A DNA stretch of 33,976 nt from a virus: positions 1-33,976 of IMG/VR virus record IMGVR_UViG_3300042463_001353. One strand, 5' to 3'. This document shows positions 1 through 7,634 of the stretch, in pieces (position 1 is the first letter of the stretch; each line of letters begins with the position of its first letter). A program made the translations under genes and the position numbers. Below the pieces are notes generated by a model. The model was not told the DNA's origin. It saw nothing but the letters and a program-made list of their open reading frames with translations, and did no database searches.

Positions 1-1051
1 TAAAATCACCCCCCGTAATACTACACACATCCGCGCTGCGAGCCAATGTGCCAGTCGTCGTCGGGATGTAGGAGGTGGCGAAGGAGCCTGCTTCTACTTG
101 ACCACCATAACAATACATTCCGTTGACTCCGTTTCCTAAATATGAGCGGTTCGCCCAGTTACCGTCACGCGACAATCTAATATCAATAACTGAAGATAAA
201 GATGCGGTAGCTGCTAGTGAAAATGAAACTCTCCACCATCCGTTTGAATAAGCTACTGAAGTTGCTCCAACAGGTGTTCCAACTGCCGTGCTGACCGCTC
301 CAGTTGAAAGATTGACAGAAATAAATGTGGCCGGAAATCCTCCTCCAGTTAACCCTACAAAACCAAAACTATTCTCTGCTGACTTGAGCCAGACAGATGC
401 CGTGTAAGTCGTTCCAGACACAGGAGTGAAAGAACGAGTTGCGTTATGGTTAGCTAATAGACTATCTTCTACGAGCTTCCATGCATCTGCTGTCCCTTCT
501 GGAGTCACTACCGATGATGATGCAACAGTAGAGTTTCCTAGCGTCCAAGTATTAAACGCGTTAGAACCAGTAATTGAATTCGTCCTCGACTCCTCGATCA
601 GCAAGCCACGGCACACGCCAGCAGAGGTGTGGTCGAAGCGGGGGCCGCGATAGCCGACTCGCCATGAGGTGAATGTTCCCGTTCCGCTCGCGGTCGTCAT
701 GTTGCAAACCAGCGACTGCGTGGTGGCATCGTAACTGGTCACAGTCCCCGTCATGATGTTCGACCCATTCGATGCCTCTACGGCATCGCCAGTGCGCCAG
801 AATTGATCCTGTCCGGCGGTCGCTGCCAGAGTGAATGTTTTGCTCGCTGCGCTGATCGAGTTCGAGGTGGTCGAGGTATCGACCCCGTGGATCAAGCCAT
901 CGCTTCCGATGTAGGTTGCGCCAGATCCTCGCGTGAAGGTCGGCGTTGGGCCGACCCGAGCGGTCAGCGATTTGGTCGCCGCAAACGGCAGGTCGAGCGA
1001 CAACTGGTCGTTGCTCGACAGGTTCGACCGCGATGTCTTGAGGATCATCAT
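1..1051 (-). CDS. Tail fibre protein with ConA/LamG-like domain, N-terminal 350 residues (runs off the window)
   Basis: Read on the minus strand, an uninterrupted frame starts at ATG 1051-1049, overlaps the preceding collagen-like gene by 4 bases (ATGA) and is still open at base 1. It encodes about 350 residues. The N-terminal third is GC-rich and begins MMILKTSRSNL; from about residue 150 the DNA turns AT-rich and the protein resembles carbohydrate-binding or lectin-like modules of phage fibres (segments such as ASVWLKSAEN, WWRVSFSLAA). The last visible part, TSYIPTTTGTLARSADVCSI, is the linker that usually leads into a ConA/LamG-like lectin domain. The matching C-terminal end, with the KRLPNAKLQAL signature, is at 33692-33976, so this is probably one gene cut by the window ends. 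Role inferred: receptor-binding fibre or tip protein. The composition shift inside the gene suggests domain exchange. Confidence 0.8.
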   Translation of the reverse strand, partial: MMILKTSRSNLSSNDQLSLDLPFAATKSLTARVGPTPTFTRGSGATYIGSDGLIHGVDTSTTSNSISAASKTFTLAATAGQDQFWRTGDAVEASNGSNIMTGTVTSYDATTQSLVCNMTTASGTGTFTSWRVGYRGPRFDHTSAGVCRGLLIEESRTNSITGSNAFNTWTLGNSTVASSSVVTPEGTADAWKLVEDSLLANHNATRSFTPVSGTTYTASVWLKSAENSFGFVGLTGGGFPATFISVNLSTGAVSTAVGTPVGATSVAYSNGWWRVSFSLAATASLSSVIDIRLSRDGNWANRSYLGNGVNGMYCYGGQVEAGSFATSYIPTTTGTLARSADVCSITGGDF

Positions 1052-1845
1052 ACCAGGTTGCCGCTCAGGTTGTAGACTCCACTTGCCACGCGCATGAGCG
1101 AGGCCGGTGCGTGCTGGCCTGCGGTGGCGAGCAGGTTGCCGAAGGAGTTGATCGTTGCGCCGGAGCCTGCTTGGAAAGTGACGCGGCCTGTGCCTGCTTG
1201 AATGATCATGCAGCTAAACCCAGCAGCGAGCGTCGATGGGACGGTGATCGTCACGGCGGATGATGCTGTGCAGCGCACCACGCGGTTGTTGTCGGTATCG
1301 GCGAGCGTGATCGCTGTCGCTGAGTTGTCGGCGATCGTCAGCGAGGGCTCTGGGCCGGTGTTTCCGATGTCTCCTTTGTCACCTTTGTCACCGCGTGGGA
1401 TCGCGAAGTTGAATACAGCGGCACCGCTTGTGCCTGTGTTCGTAATCGATGCGTTTGATCCCGCCGCTCCAGTGCTGACTGCGCCGAGCGAGATGGTGGC
1501 GGCGTTTCCTGTGTCGCCTTTGAGTCCTGTCTCCCCCTTGTCACCGCGCGGGATTGAGAATGTGAGAGTCTGTGACGGCGCGTCACCACCGACACTTACG
1601 CTTGCGGTCGATCCCGCTTCGCCGGTGGTGACGCTAGCGATGGAGAGGGTGTTGGCTGGGCCAGTGTTTCCGACTTCACCTTTGTCGCCGCGTGGGATGG
1701 TGAAGTTGAAGGTTGCGGCTCCGGGCGTTCCGGTATTGGTGATGGCGGCATTCGATCCGGCGGCACCTGTTGAGACAGTGCCGAGGCTGATGCTGGCTGC
1801 ATCGCCTTTATCGCCTTTGACGCGGCCTAAGTTGATGGTGGACAT
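1048..1845 (-). CDS. Collagen-like phage tail fibre protein
   Basis: The protein has 265 residues and three to four copies of a module of about 45-50 residues. Each module starts with collagen-like GDKG(D/E) triplets, continues with a segment such as SISLGTVSTGAAGSN, and ends in (F/S)IPRGDKG. Gly-X-Y stretches of this type form trimeric stalks in phage fibres. The C-terminal 80 residues (TADTDNNRVVRCTASSAV onwards) look like a small beta-rich tip or trimerisation domain. The gene lies between other fibre genes and its stop overlaps the next start (ATGA). The start is ATG 1845, with an A/C-rich leader (TAACACCCC) and no Shine-Dalgarno sequence. A long open frame on the opposite strand here is a shadow of the repeats. 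Confidence 0.85.
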   Translation of the reverse strand: MSTINLGRVKGDKGDAASISLGTVSTGAAGSNAAITNTGTPGAATFNFTIPRGDKGEVGNTGPANTLSIASVTTGEAGSTASVSVGGDAPSQTLTFSIPRGDKGETGLKGDTGNAATISLGAVSTGAAGSNASITNTGTSGAAVFNFAIPRGDKGDKGDIGNTGPEPSLTIADNSATAITLADTDNNRVVRCTASSAVTITVPSTLAAGFSCMIIQAGTGRVTFQAGSGATINSFGNLLATAGQHAPASLMRVASGVYNLSGNLV

Positions 1846-1862
1846 GGTGTGCGAGTGGGGTG

Positions 1863-2171
1863 TTAGTTGAGGTCGAGTATCAAATCACCGTCGCCGTTGA
1901 TGGTGAGGCTGGGCGGGGTGTCGTCGTCGTAGTGGGCGAGCAGGTCGCCTCCGGAGAGGCTGAAGGTGTAGCGACCGGGGCCGCGTTGCAGGACGAGGTT
2001 GAGCGTCTGCTGTGGCGCCGAGCCGGTGATGGTCGCCGATGGTGCGTTGCCAGAAGTGACGCTGCCGATCTCGAGCGTGTTCGGTGGTCCCGGCAGGCCT
2101 TGCTGCAACTCGATCTCGGTGACGAGCTGGCCGCTTGGAGTTTGGACGATGTCGATTTCGTTGATGGGCAT
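1863..2171 (-). CDS. Small tail-fibre/tip protein with one collagen-type module
   Basis: The protein has 102 residues. Its centre, GLPGPPNTLEIGSVTSG followed by SAPQQTLNL, is a diverged copy of the module repeated in the next gene (compare GPANTLSIASVTTG there). This suggests the two genes arose by duplication or splitting of a fibre. The C-terminal part (SLSGGDLLAHYDDD, LTINGDGDLILDLN) is beta-rich and acidic. It starts 6 bases after the upstream stop and lies in the fibre operon. A structural role at the tail tip is inferred from neighbours only. Confidence 0.7.
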   Translation of the reverse strand: MPINEIDIVQTPSGQLVTEIELQQGLPGPPNTLEIGSVTSGNAPSATITGSAPQQTLNLVLQRGPGRYTFSLSGGDLLAHYDDDTPPSLTINGDGDLILDLN

Positions 2172-2177
2172 GGCTCG

Positions 2178-2495
2178 TCAGCGGGGGCTGTAAGGGGTGA
2201 CGGTGCGATCGATCACGACTTTGATCGTTTGGCTCCATTGGTCGCGGCTCTCGGGATTCGTGAACCGGATGTCCATGACATGCGTGCCGGGCTTGAGATC
2301 GGCGGTGTCGAAGTCGATCGAGACTTTGCCCAGGACAATCGACGCGGCCATGTCGACCGGCGACGACTGGCCATTGGGCATGATCGCAGCACCGACCAAC
2401 CACGACGAATCGAGCGTGATCGCTGTGCCGTTTTGCTTGGCCGTAGCGAGCAATGAAAGCCGCTCGCCTTGCGATAATGTGATGGTGCCGGGCAT
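2178..2495 (-). CDS. Small beta-rich tail protein, possibly Ig-like or baseplate-type
   Basis: The product has 105 residues if it starts at ATG 2495 (MPGTITLSQGERLSLLA). A start 15 bases earlier (GTG-type, 2510) is also open, but 2495 fits the 14-base spacing from a TTTGACA box seen before several late genes. The protein alternates strands and polar turns, with DIRFTNPESRDQWSQ and TIKVVIDRTVTPYSPR near the end, as in small Ig-like or baseplate-upper-type phage proteins. It sits between fibre genes, so a tail-tip role is likely. The start codon lies in the loop/stem junction of a 10-bp perfect hairpin. Confidence 0.65.
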   Translation of the reverse strand: MPGTITLSQGERLSLLATAKQNGTAITLDSSWLVGAAIMPNGQSSPVDMAASIVLGKVSIDFDTADLKPGTHVMDIRFTNPESRDQWSQTIKVVIDRTVTPYSPR

Positions 2496-2516
2496 CAAGC
2501 CCGGCACCATGTCAAA
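2484..2516 (-). promoter_or_regulatory. TTTGACA box plus 10-bp hairpin over a start codon
   Basis: TTTGACA (minus strand, 2510-2516) is followed by GGTGCCGGGC, a 5-base loop TTGAT, and GCCCGGCACC. The ATG of the downstream gene uses the last two loop bases and the first base of the 3' stem. If transcribed, this hairpin would mask the start codon. There is no T-tract, so it is not a terminator. Confidence 0.6.
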
Positions 2517-2554
2517 TTTGCCAGACGAACTGGCGACTATCCATCAATCGGCAC

Positions 2555-3418
2555 TTAGTCGACGCCGACGATTGTAATTTGCAAAGCCCCAGCAGCGCTT
2601 GATGTGAATGTGTAGCTCGCCTCGTTAAGCCCTGGTGCAAAGAGATAGGAACCATTTCCAAAGATGCTAAACAAGTCATCGCCGCTGCCATCGACAACAA
2701 AGTTGGATTCGATTGTTTTGAACAACTGGGCGCTAATTGTCGTGAGTGTTGGGAGGGTGGTGCCTTCAAAGTCTCGGCCATCGCCATCATAGATGAGCAC
2801 CCCACTCGAAAGAGTACCGGCAATCGTGTTTGCGGAAGAGGCAGCCGCAGTAATGCCAGTTGTTCCAGCGTTGATCGCGATGTTCAATGTGGCATCCGAT
2901 GTTGTATAAAGCGGAACCGAAACGCCATCACTTTGCAGTATTTTGACTGGATTCCGGGTAAGAACTACCGATGTCCCCGTGCCGCTGACAGTAAACAAAC
3001 CGGAAACAGCAGCATCATTGTCCAAGGCCGCGCGGAATTTTTCAGCGCAGACGGAAGCGGTGTCGCCACTAAGTAGCGGAACCGAAATCGTTTTGGGTGA
3101 ACCGGTCATCCCCGCCGCAGTCACAACAAGATTAGCGTTGGATGATGCGGTTGCGGTCCCGGCTGCGGTTGCGGTTTCAACCTGCGGAGCACCAGCGACC
3201 CAAGTCGTAGAGCCAGTGGTCGAGCCTGTGAAGGGATTCAGTGCAAGCATACCATTTGCTCCTGCGAAAAACGCTTGGAGCGTGTATGCTACATCAGCGG
3301 TGGGAAAGGACAGGGTTTCGTTATTCTGACCGATTTGAACTGAACCACTCGTGTTGGTCGAAGTTGGCGAGGCCTTGGAAGACAAGCCTACTGTGGCGCG
3401 TGCGTTGGTGATATTCAT
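2555..3418 (-). CDS. Putative tail/fibre structural protein
   Basis: The protein has 287 residues, rich in Ser, Thr, Ala and Gly, with no recognisable catalytic motif. The N-terminus (MNITNARATVGLSSK) is followed by Thr/Ala-rich beta-type sequence. The C-terminal third (DDLFSIFGNGSYLFAPGLN, TFTSSAAGALQITIVGVD) resembles beta-sandwich tail-tip domains. It is placed between a Cys-rich gene and fibre genes. The start at ATG 3418 sits in the palindrome CATTGCAATG and 16 bases after a TTTGACA box. Confidence 0.7.
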   Translation of the reverse strand: MNITNARATVGLSSKASPTSTNTSGSVQIGQNNETLSFPTADVAYTLQAFFAGANGMLALNPFTGSTTGSTTWVAGAPQVETATAAGTATASSNANLVVTAAGMTGSPKTISVPLLSGDTASVCAEKFRAALDNDAAVSGLFTVSGTGTSVVLTRNPVKILQSDGVSVPLYTTSDATLNIAINAGTTGITAAASSANTIAGTLSSGVLIYDGDGRDFEGTTLPTLTTISAQLFKTIESNFVVDGSGDDLFSIFGNGSYLFAPGLNEASYTFTSSAAGALQITIVGVD

Positions 3419-3441
3419 TGCAATGCTGGGTTTGTGTCAAA
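3416..3441 (-). promoter_or_regulatory. TTTGACA leader box before the 287-residue tail gene
   Basis: TTTGACA on the minus strand at 3435-3441, then 16 bases to ATG 3418, which lies inside the 10-base palindrome CATTGCAATG. No Shine-Dalgarno sequence is visible. Confidence 0.5.
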
Positions 3442-3444
3442 AAC

Positions 3445-3792
3445 TCACCACTTGCCCAGCGGGCATTTCTCCGAGGCCATGCGGAGCTTTGCCTGTGTCG
3501 AGCATCCGCACTTCCGGCAGCGTCCAGTTCCTGCCATGCCGGCAGCGTCCCACAGGTCACAGGCTTTGCAGGTATCGATGCGCCGGGCGAGCGTGTCGGG
3601 ATCGGTGGCGGTGAATCCAGAGTCAGCCCATTTGACGAGCGATGAGCCGAGGTTTGCCATCATTTGCCCGGTGCTCAGTTTCGGGTTGAGACATGCAACA
3701 CATTGCCCCGGCCACGGCTTGCCGCCATGCTTGCCGATCGCGCAAGTGTATTGCCCTCGGTCTGCGGCTCGGGACTGATGGGGGCAGATCAT
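3445..3792 (-). CDS. Cys-rich, probably zinc-binding phage protein
   Basis: The protein has 115 residues with paired cysteines in several clusters: CPHQ near the start, CVAC around residue 32, CKAC around 75, CRKCGC around 94 and a final CPLGKW. The last block, a C-x2-C-x-C set followed by (K/M)...CPLGKW, is a recurring signature in small phage proteins of unknown function found near tail genes. Zinc binding is inferred from the cysteine spacing. It starts by ATGA overlap with the 212-residue gene and is followed by a TTTGACA box. Confidence 0.7.
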   Translation of the reverse strand: MICPHQSRAADRGQYTCAIGKHGGKPWPGQCVACLNPKLSTGQMMANLGSSLVKWADSGFTATDPDTLARRIDTCKACDLWDAAGMAGTGRCRKCGCSTQAKLRMASEKCPLGKW

Positions 3793-4427
3793 GAAATGGC
3801 AACCTCACTCCATGTTCCAGTTGGGTCATTTTGCGGGGAGTCTGGGTATTTTCCATCTCCATATCCATAACATGGGCCGCCACCTGAGGTTAGCGAGGTA
3901 GCAGAAAAACTCCATCCAAGATCGCTGATTTCTAATTTAGCACCACCAGCACCGCACCCATCCGCAATGAATGGAGCACTCCAAGTGCAGCTATCAAAGC
4001 GAACCAAGGTGACGGTATAGTTTTCGGTTTCGTCGGATTTCGGCCAAGTCGCGGTATACTGATCCAAAAACAAATCTTTGATTCCGCCCGAAATCAAATG
4101 GTCTTTTTCGGTTCTTACTCCGTTGCGGTAAACCGCCCACTTTTCACCCTCAAGGAAAACGCCATTGGTTGTGTTGCCGTAACTTGTGCCGCTCTTAGAT
4201 AGCGTAGTGCCAAAGAAATTGATTGAGTCAGGAAGGTTCGCTGAATCGGCAGTCCATTGGTCAAATGTCGGGTTGCCATCCTCATCGAATCCAACCTCGA
4301 CTGGGTAAGCAGGGTAGGCAGGACACGAAGAACAGCATTCGCAACTAACCTTGGTTTCGCTGCCGACAACCGAAATGATCACCTTCTTGTTCCCCTGCGC
4401 ATCCTCTTGGTATTTGATCGTAGCCAT
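3789..4427 (-). CDS. Hypothetical tail-region protein with Cys cluster
   Basis: The protein has 212 residues, is encoded by AT-rich DNA, and has no recognised family. Residues about 29-38 read CECCSSCPAY, a dense cysteine cluster; more Cys occur in the C-terminal half (DSCTWSAPF, DGCGAG, GGGPCYGYG). The rest is Trp/Tyr/Gly-rich and beta-like, compatible with a fibre or host-recognition protein. It overlaps the next gene by ATGA. The base composition differs sharply from the capsid genes, pointing to recent exchange in the tail-fibre region. Confidence 0.65.
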   Translation of the reverse strand: MATIKYQEDAQGNKKVIISVVGSETKVSCECCSSCPAYPAYPVEVGFDEDGNPTFDQWTADSANLPDSINFFGTTLSKSGTSYGNTTNGVFLEGEKWAVYRNGVRTEKDHLISGGIKDLFLDQYTATWPKSDETENYTVTLVRFDSCTWSAPFIADGCGAGGAKLEISDLGWSFSATSLTSGGGPCYGYGDGKYPDSPQNDPTGTWSEVAIS

Positions 4428-4430
4428 GGC

Positions 4431-4706
4431 TTAGCAGGACTCGGTTTCAATCCATTGAATCTCGCCATCGATGCAGCCGAGTACATGCGTGCCAGATTCG
4501 GGTAGTTGAGGCAGCTTGAGCTTTCGACCTGGGTATTGGGAAACTCCAACATCTTCAATCCAGTCCTCATGGGCGTCGAGCGCAGCGTAGGTGAAGTTCT
4601 TCATCAAATCCGACGCCGAGATCCGGTACGGGTAGCCCGTGCCATTCGCCGCAGGCGGCAGCTTAGCCTTCTCTTCGAAGTTGACTGGTAGCTTGAGGTT
4701 GGACAT
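4431..4706 (-). CDS. Small tail-region protein of unknown function
   Basis: The protein has 91 residues and starts MSNLKLPVNFEEKAKLPP. The C-terminus, GTHVLGCIDGEIQWIETESC, resembles the end of small phage tail proteins in which a GxxxWxxT(E/T) turn ends a beta domain. It starts 3 bases after the upstream stop, so it is in the same transcript. No domain is recognised and the function is unknown. Confidence 0.6.
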   Translation of the reverse strand: MSNLKLPVNFEEKAKLPPAANGTGYPYRISASDLMKNFTYAALDAHEDWIEDVGVSQYPGRKLKLPQLPESGTHVLGCIDGEIQWIETESC

Positions 4707-4709
4707 GGG

Positions 4710-5468
4710 TTATGAGACTGTTACGACTCTGTCAGTTGAGTAATCACCTTGAATAGTAGAATCTTTTATTCTAATAATCAAATCACCTGAATCATAAGTG
4801 ATTGTTACCTCGTTAAAATCACCGAAATTAGTCTCGTTGTATGAAACCATAGAAAGTTTCGATTGAGGTACGGTGATATATTTCATTGGCCCTTGAGTGC
4901 CAACTGAAGAAGTTGTGTCAGGTATGACAACAATAAATGCTTTCGGTTCTGACACAGTGTAAGTTAAGCCCAAGGTGGTGTCAGTGTTGTATCCTTGAAA
5001 AGAAATTGTTTTGTTGGTGAAAACAAAAACTCCGTTTTGACCACTTAAAAAACTAATGTTTGCGTCAAACTCTGGAATAGAAATCGAGTCGCTGTTTTTT
5101 CTGGATGTTATTAGTGTAACTACATCGCTTATATATTTTTTCCCTGCGAAAAATCTGATTTTTTTACTTATAGTCAAAGATCCGTTATTGTTCATCCTCC
5201 CATAAGCGCTCACGATGAACTCGGTGAAACCGTTGTCTCGTTTCTTCTCTTGCGGCTCGGGGAATATCTTGAGGCCATCGATGGCGGGCGCGCTGCCGCC
5301 GGGCATGTCGCTGCCGACTGCTAGTGCCGCGCGGTGAGTGGCGGCGTCTGATGTCGGGCAGATGAATGTCTGGTCGACGCGGATGAGGCCGCTGGGGAAT
5401 GTCGAGACCGTGCGTTCGCCGGTTGCGAAGAGCCCGCCCGGTGTTTTCTGGTAGATGATCGCTGGCAT
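4710..5468 (-). CDS. Mosaic tail-tip/fibre protein
   Basis: The protein has 252 residues. The first 80 or so (MPAIIYQKTPGGLFATGER to KIFPEPQEKKRDNGFTEF) are encoded by GC-rich DNA. The remainder (from about base 5220 down) is strongly AT-rich and beta-structured (ITSRKNSDSISIPEFDA, GDLIIRIKDSTIQGDYS). The N-terminal part looks like an attachment domain kept with this tail and the C-terminal part like a swapped distal domain, as is common in phage adhesins. It follows the tape measure, where tail-tip genes usually lie. The start ATG 5468 has an A/C-rich leader beginning at the upstream stop (TAACACCC). Confidence 0.7.
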   Translation of the reverse strand: MPAIIYQKTPGGLFATGERTVSTFPSGLIRVDQTFICPTSDAATHRAALAVGSDMPGGSAPAIDGLKIFPEPQEKKRDNGFTEFIVSAYGRMNNNGSLTISKKIRFFAGKKYISDVVTLITSRKNSDSISIPEFDANISFLSGQNGVFVFTNKTISFQGYNTDTTLGLTYTVSEPKAFIVVIPDTTSSVGTQGPMKYITVPQSKLSMVSYNETNFGDFNEVTITYDSGDLIIRIKDSTIQGDYSTDRVVTVS

Positions 5469-5486
5469 TTGGTAATGTGGTGGGTG

Positions 5487-7634
5487 TTAGGCTCCGAGGG
5501 CTGCCATTGGCAGGCGGTTCTTTACGGCGGTGACTTCAGCAGCGATGCTATTGACTGCTGAAATCAGCTGCCCAATCGAATCCTTGCCTTGATCTTTGGG
5601 TTTGTCCTTCCCTTCGTTGCCGGGTTTCATTTCGTCGTTGCGTTTTTTTCCTTCATCGGCGGCTTTCTTTTCGGCTGCCTTCTTTTTCTCGTCCTCGCGC
5701 TTCTTCATGATCTCATCGCGGAGTTCTTTGTTGTTTTTGCGGAAGGTGTCGATGCCTTCGTCCTTGGCAATGTCTTTGACCGAGCGGTTGTCTAAATCTT
5801 TTCCGTCGCCATTTTTATCCCGTAGAGCAATATCCCTCTCTTTTTCTCCCAGTCTTTTATTGCGGCGCTCGGCTTCAGAAAAATCACCGCGTTCGTTGGC
5901 GGCGTTTATCTTCTCACGCTCTTTGCCACCGGGGTCGACATTCCACTCTTTTCTTGCTTGGTCGATGTCCTCGCCAATCTGCTGGGACATGGTGAGGGCT
6001 TCTTTGACTTTGGCTGCGGCTTGAGTCATTGCACCGGCGCCGTCTTCGAGATCGCCCTTGATGCCGGTCGTGTCGCTCTTGGCCCCACCGGTTGCTCCGG
6101 TGAGTTGCTCACGGAAGTTTTGCCCGGTCTTCTCGAGCTCGCCGAGCTTGTCTTTGACCCGTTGTGATGCTCCCTCGGCACCGAAAAAGTCGCGGGCTGA
6201 AAATTCAATGTTGCCGGTGATCTTCTTCCATTCTTCGTCGATCCTGCCAGTGCCATCCTTGAGCTTTTGTCCGTACTCGTCGGAGACTGCGCCGAGGCCT
6301 TTGGACATGCGGTCAATCACGCTGCCGCTGGCGCTGTCGTAGGCATCCTTGAAGGTAAAGCTGCCGTCCTTGGTTGCAGCCGATAGGGCGGACCCGAGCT
6401 TGCCACGGATGAAGTCGACCGGGTTCTCCATCGCGTTCTTGAAGTCGGTCGCGAAGAAATTGACGATCTTGTTGAAGGTGTTGCTGAAGAATGTGGCGAT
6501 CGACTCGATGGCGCGCCCGAAGAACTCTTTGAAGTTGATGATGACCTGGCCGATGTTATCGACAAAGAACTTGAGGCCATCGGCAAAGCCTTTGATTAGC
6601 GCGCTGCCGAGTTGGCCGATGAGTAATTTCGGGAGGTCGGATGCAAAAAACTCTTTGAGGAAGTTGGCGGCGTTGATGAATGCATTGACGAGTAAATTGC
6701 CAATAGTCCTCATGTTGACTTCAACCTGCGCGAAATATACGCCTACTAGTTCCATTGGAGACTTGAATGCACCGATCAACATGTCGGCGAGTCTTAGTAC
6801 CTGCTCTCCTAGTTTAGCACCCCAGCCCGCAGCGTCCACGCCGACGAGCATGTTGGTGAACTTTTCGAGCGCAGGGGTTAGCTTTTCCGCAAGTCCTACG
6901 GCGAACTCAAGCGACTTGTTTTTGATGGCCGTGAAGTTGTCACCAATCGTGTCGAAGGCGGCGGCGCTGCGGTCCATGATGCCTGGCAAGCTGCCGAGCT
7001 GACCTTTGGCGCCGTTGATCTCAGACGAAAAGTTGGATAGCATCGGCAGCAACTGGCCGCCGGACTTGCCGAAAATCTCCATCGCGGTCGCGGCCCGAAC
7101 CGTGGGATCTTGAATGCCAGCAATCTTGGTGGCAAAGACCTGCATTTGCTCGGTAGGTGTCTTGCCTTGCAAATCTTGCATCGAGATTCCAAGGCGAGCC
7201 ATGACCTCTGCCTGCTTGCTCGATTCATCGCCCGCCGTGGTGATGAACTTCTGCAAGCGGTTGATGGTCGATCCGACCTTGTCGGCTCCGACGCCTGTGT
7301 TGTCGAATGCGCGCTCGAGAACCAGCAACTTGCCTGCGGTCTCGCCGGTGCGGCTGCTCAAATCATTGAGCCTGCCACCGAGCTCGAGAGCATCGCCGAA
7401 GCGATTGACCACCGCCCTCGCTGCGTCCGTGGCAGCACCAATGACCTTCATGCCAGCGCCGATTGCAAGACCGGCTGCACCTCCAGCGATCGCCATTTTC
7501 TTGAATCCGCCATCGAAACTGCCGCTAGCCTGCTGGGTGCTTTTTTCCAGATTGTTGAGGCTGCCTTTGATTTTAACGATCGTCGATTCGACGCCATTGT
7601 CCTTTGCCCCGAATGTTACGGTTACATCACTCAT
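5487..7634 (-). CDS. Tail tape measure protein
   Basis: The protein has 715 residues and is the longest gene here. After a short beta-like N-terminus (MSDVTVTFGAKDNG), residues about 45-75 are hydrophobic and Gly/Ala-rich (KKMAIAGGAAGLAIGAG). They are followed by the helical region typical of siphovirus tape measures (RLNDLSSRTGETAGKL, VRAATAMEIFGKSGGQLLPM). Residues about 280-400 contain several hydrophobic, possibly membrane-active helices, and the C-terminal 200 residues are highly charged and Lys/Glu-rich coiled coil (EMKPGNEGKDKPKDQGKDS). It sets tail length and is ejected with DNA. The position directly after the tail chaperones and the ATGA overlap with the preceding gene agree with this. 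Confidence 0.92.
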   Translation of the reverse strand: MSDVTVTFGAKDNGVESTIVKIKGSLNNLEKSTQQASGSFDGGFKKMAIAGGAAGLAIGAGMKVIGAATDAARAVVNRFGDALELGGRLNDLSSRTGETAGKLLVLERAFDNTGVGADKVGSTINRLQKFITTAGDESSKQAEVMARLGISMQDLQGKTPTEQMQVFATKIAGIQDPTVRAATAMEIFGKSGGQLLPMLSNFSSEINGAKGQLGSLPGIMDRSAAAFDTIGDNFTAIKNKSLEFAVGLAEKLTPALEKFTNMLVGVDAAGWGAKLGEQVLRLADMLIGAFKSPMELVGVYFAQVEVNMRTIGNLLVNAFINAANFLKEFFASDLPKLLIGQLGSALIKGFADGLKFFVDNIGQVIINFKEFFGRAIESIATFFSNTFNKIVNFFATDFKNAMENPVDFIRGKLGSALSAATKDGSFTFKDAYDSASGSVIDRMSKGLGAVSDEYGQKLKDGTGRIDEEWKKITGNIEFSARDFFGAEGASQRVKDKLGELEKTGQNFREQLTGATGGAKSDTTGIKGDLEDGAGAMTQAAAKVKEALTMSQQIGEDIDQARKEWNVDPGGKEREKINAANERGDFSEAERRNKRLGEKERDIALRDKNGDGKDLDNRSVKDIAKDEGIDTFRKNNKELRDEIMKKREDEKKKAAEKKAADEGKKRNDEMKPGNEGKDKPKDQGKDSIGQLISAVNSIAAEVTAVKNRLPMAALGA

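Noticed and set aside
1-1051. Diversity-generating retroelement target
   Set aside because: A lectin-like fibre could be a target, but there is no reverse transcriptase gene and no template repeat in the window.
1048-1845. CRISPR-like repeats
   Set aside because: The repeats are codon-periodic parts of a coding frame, differ from unit to unit and have no constant spacer; no cas genes are present.
1202-1870. Plus-strand Pro/Ser/Leu repeat protein
   Set aside because: It is the complement of the collagen-like repeats; the Gly-rich minus-strand frame is the recognisable one.
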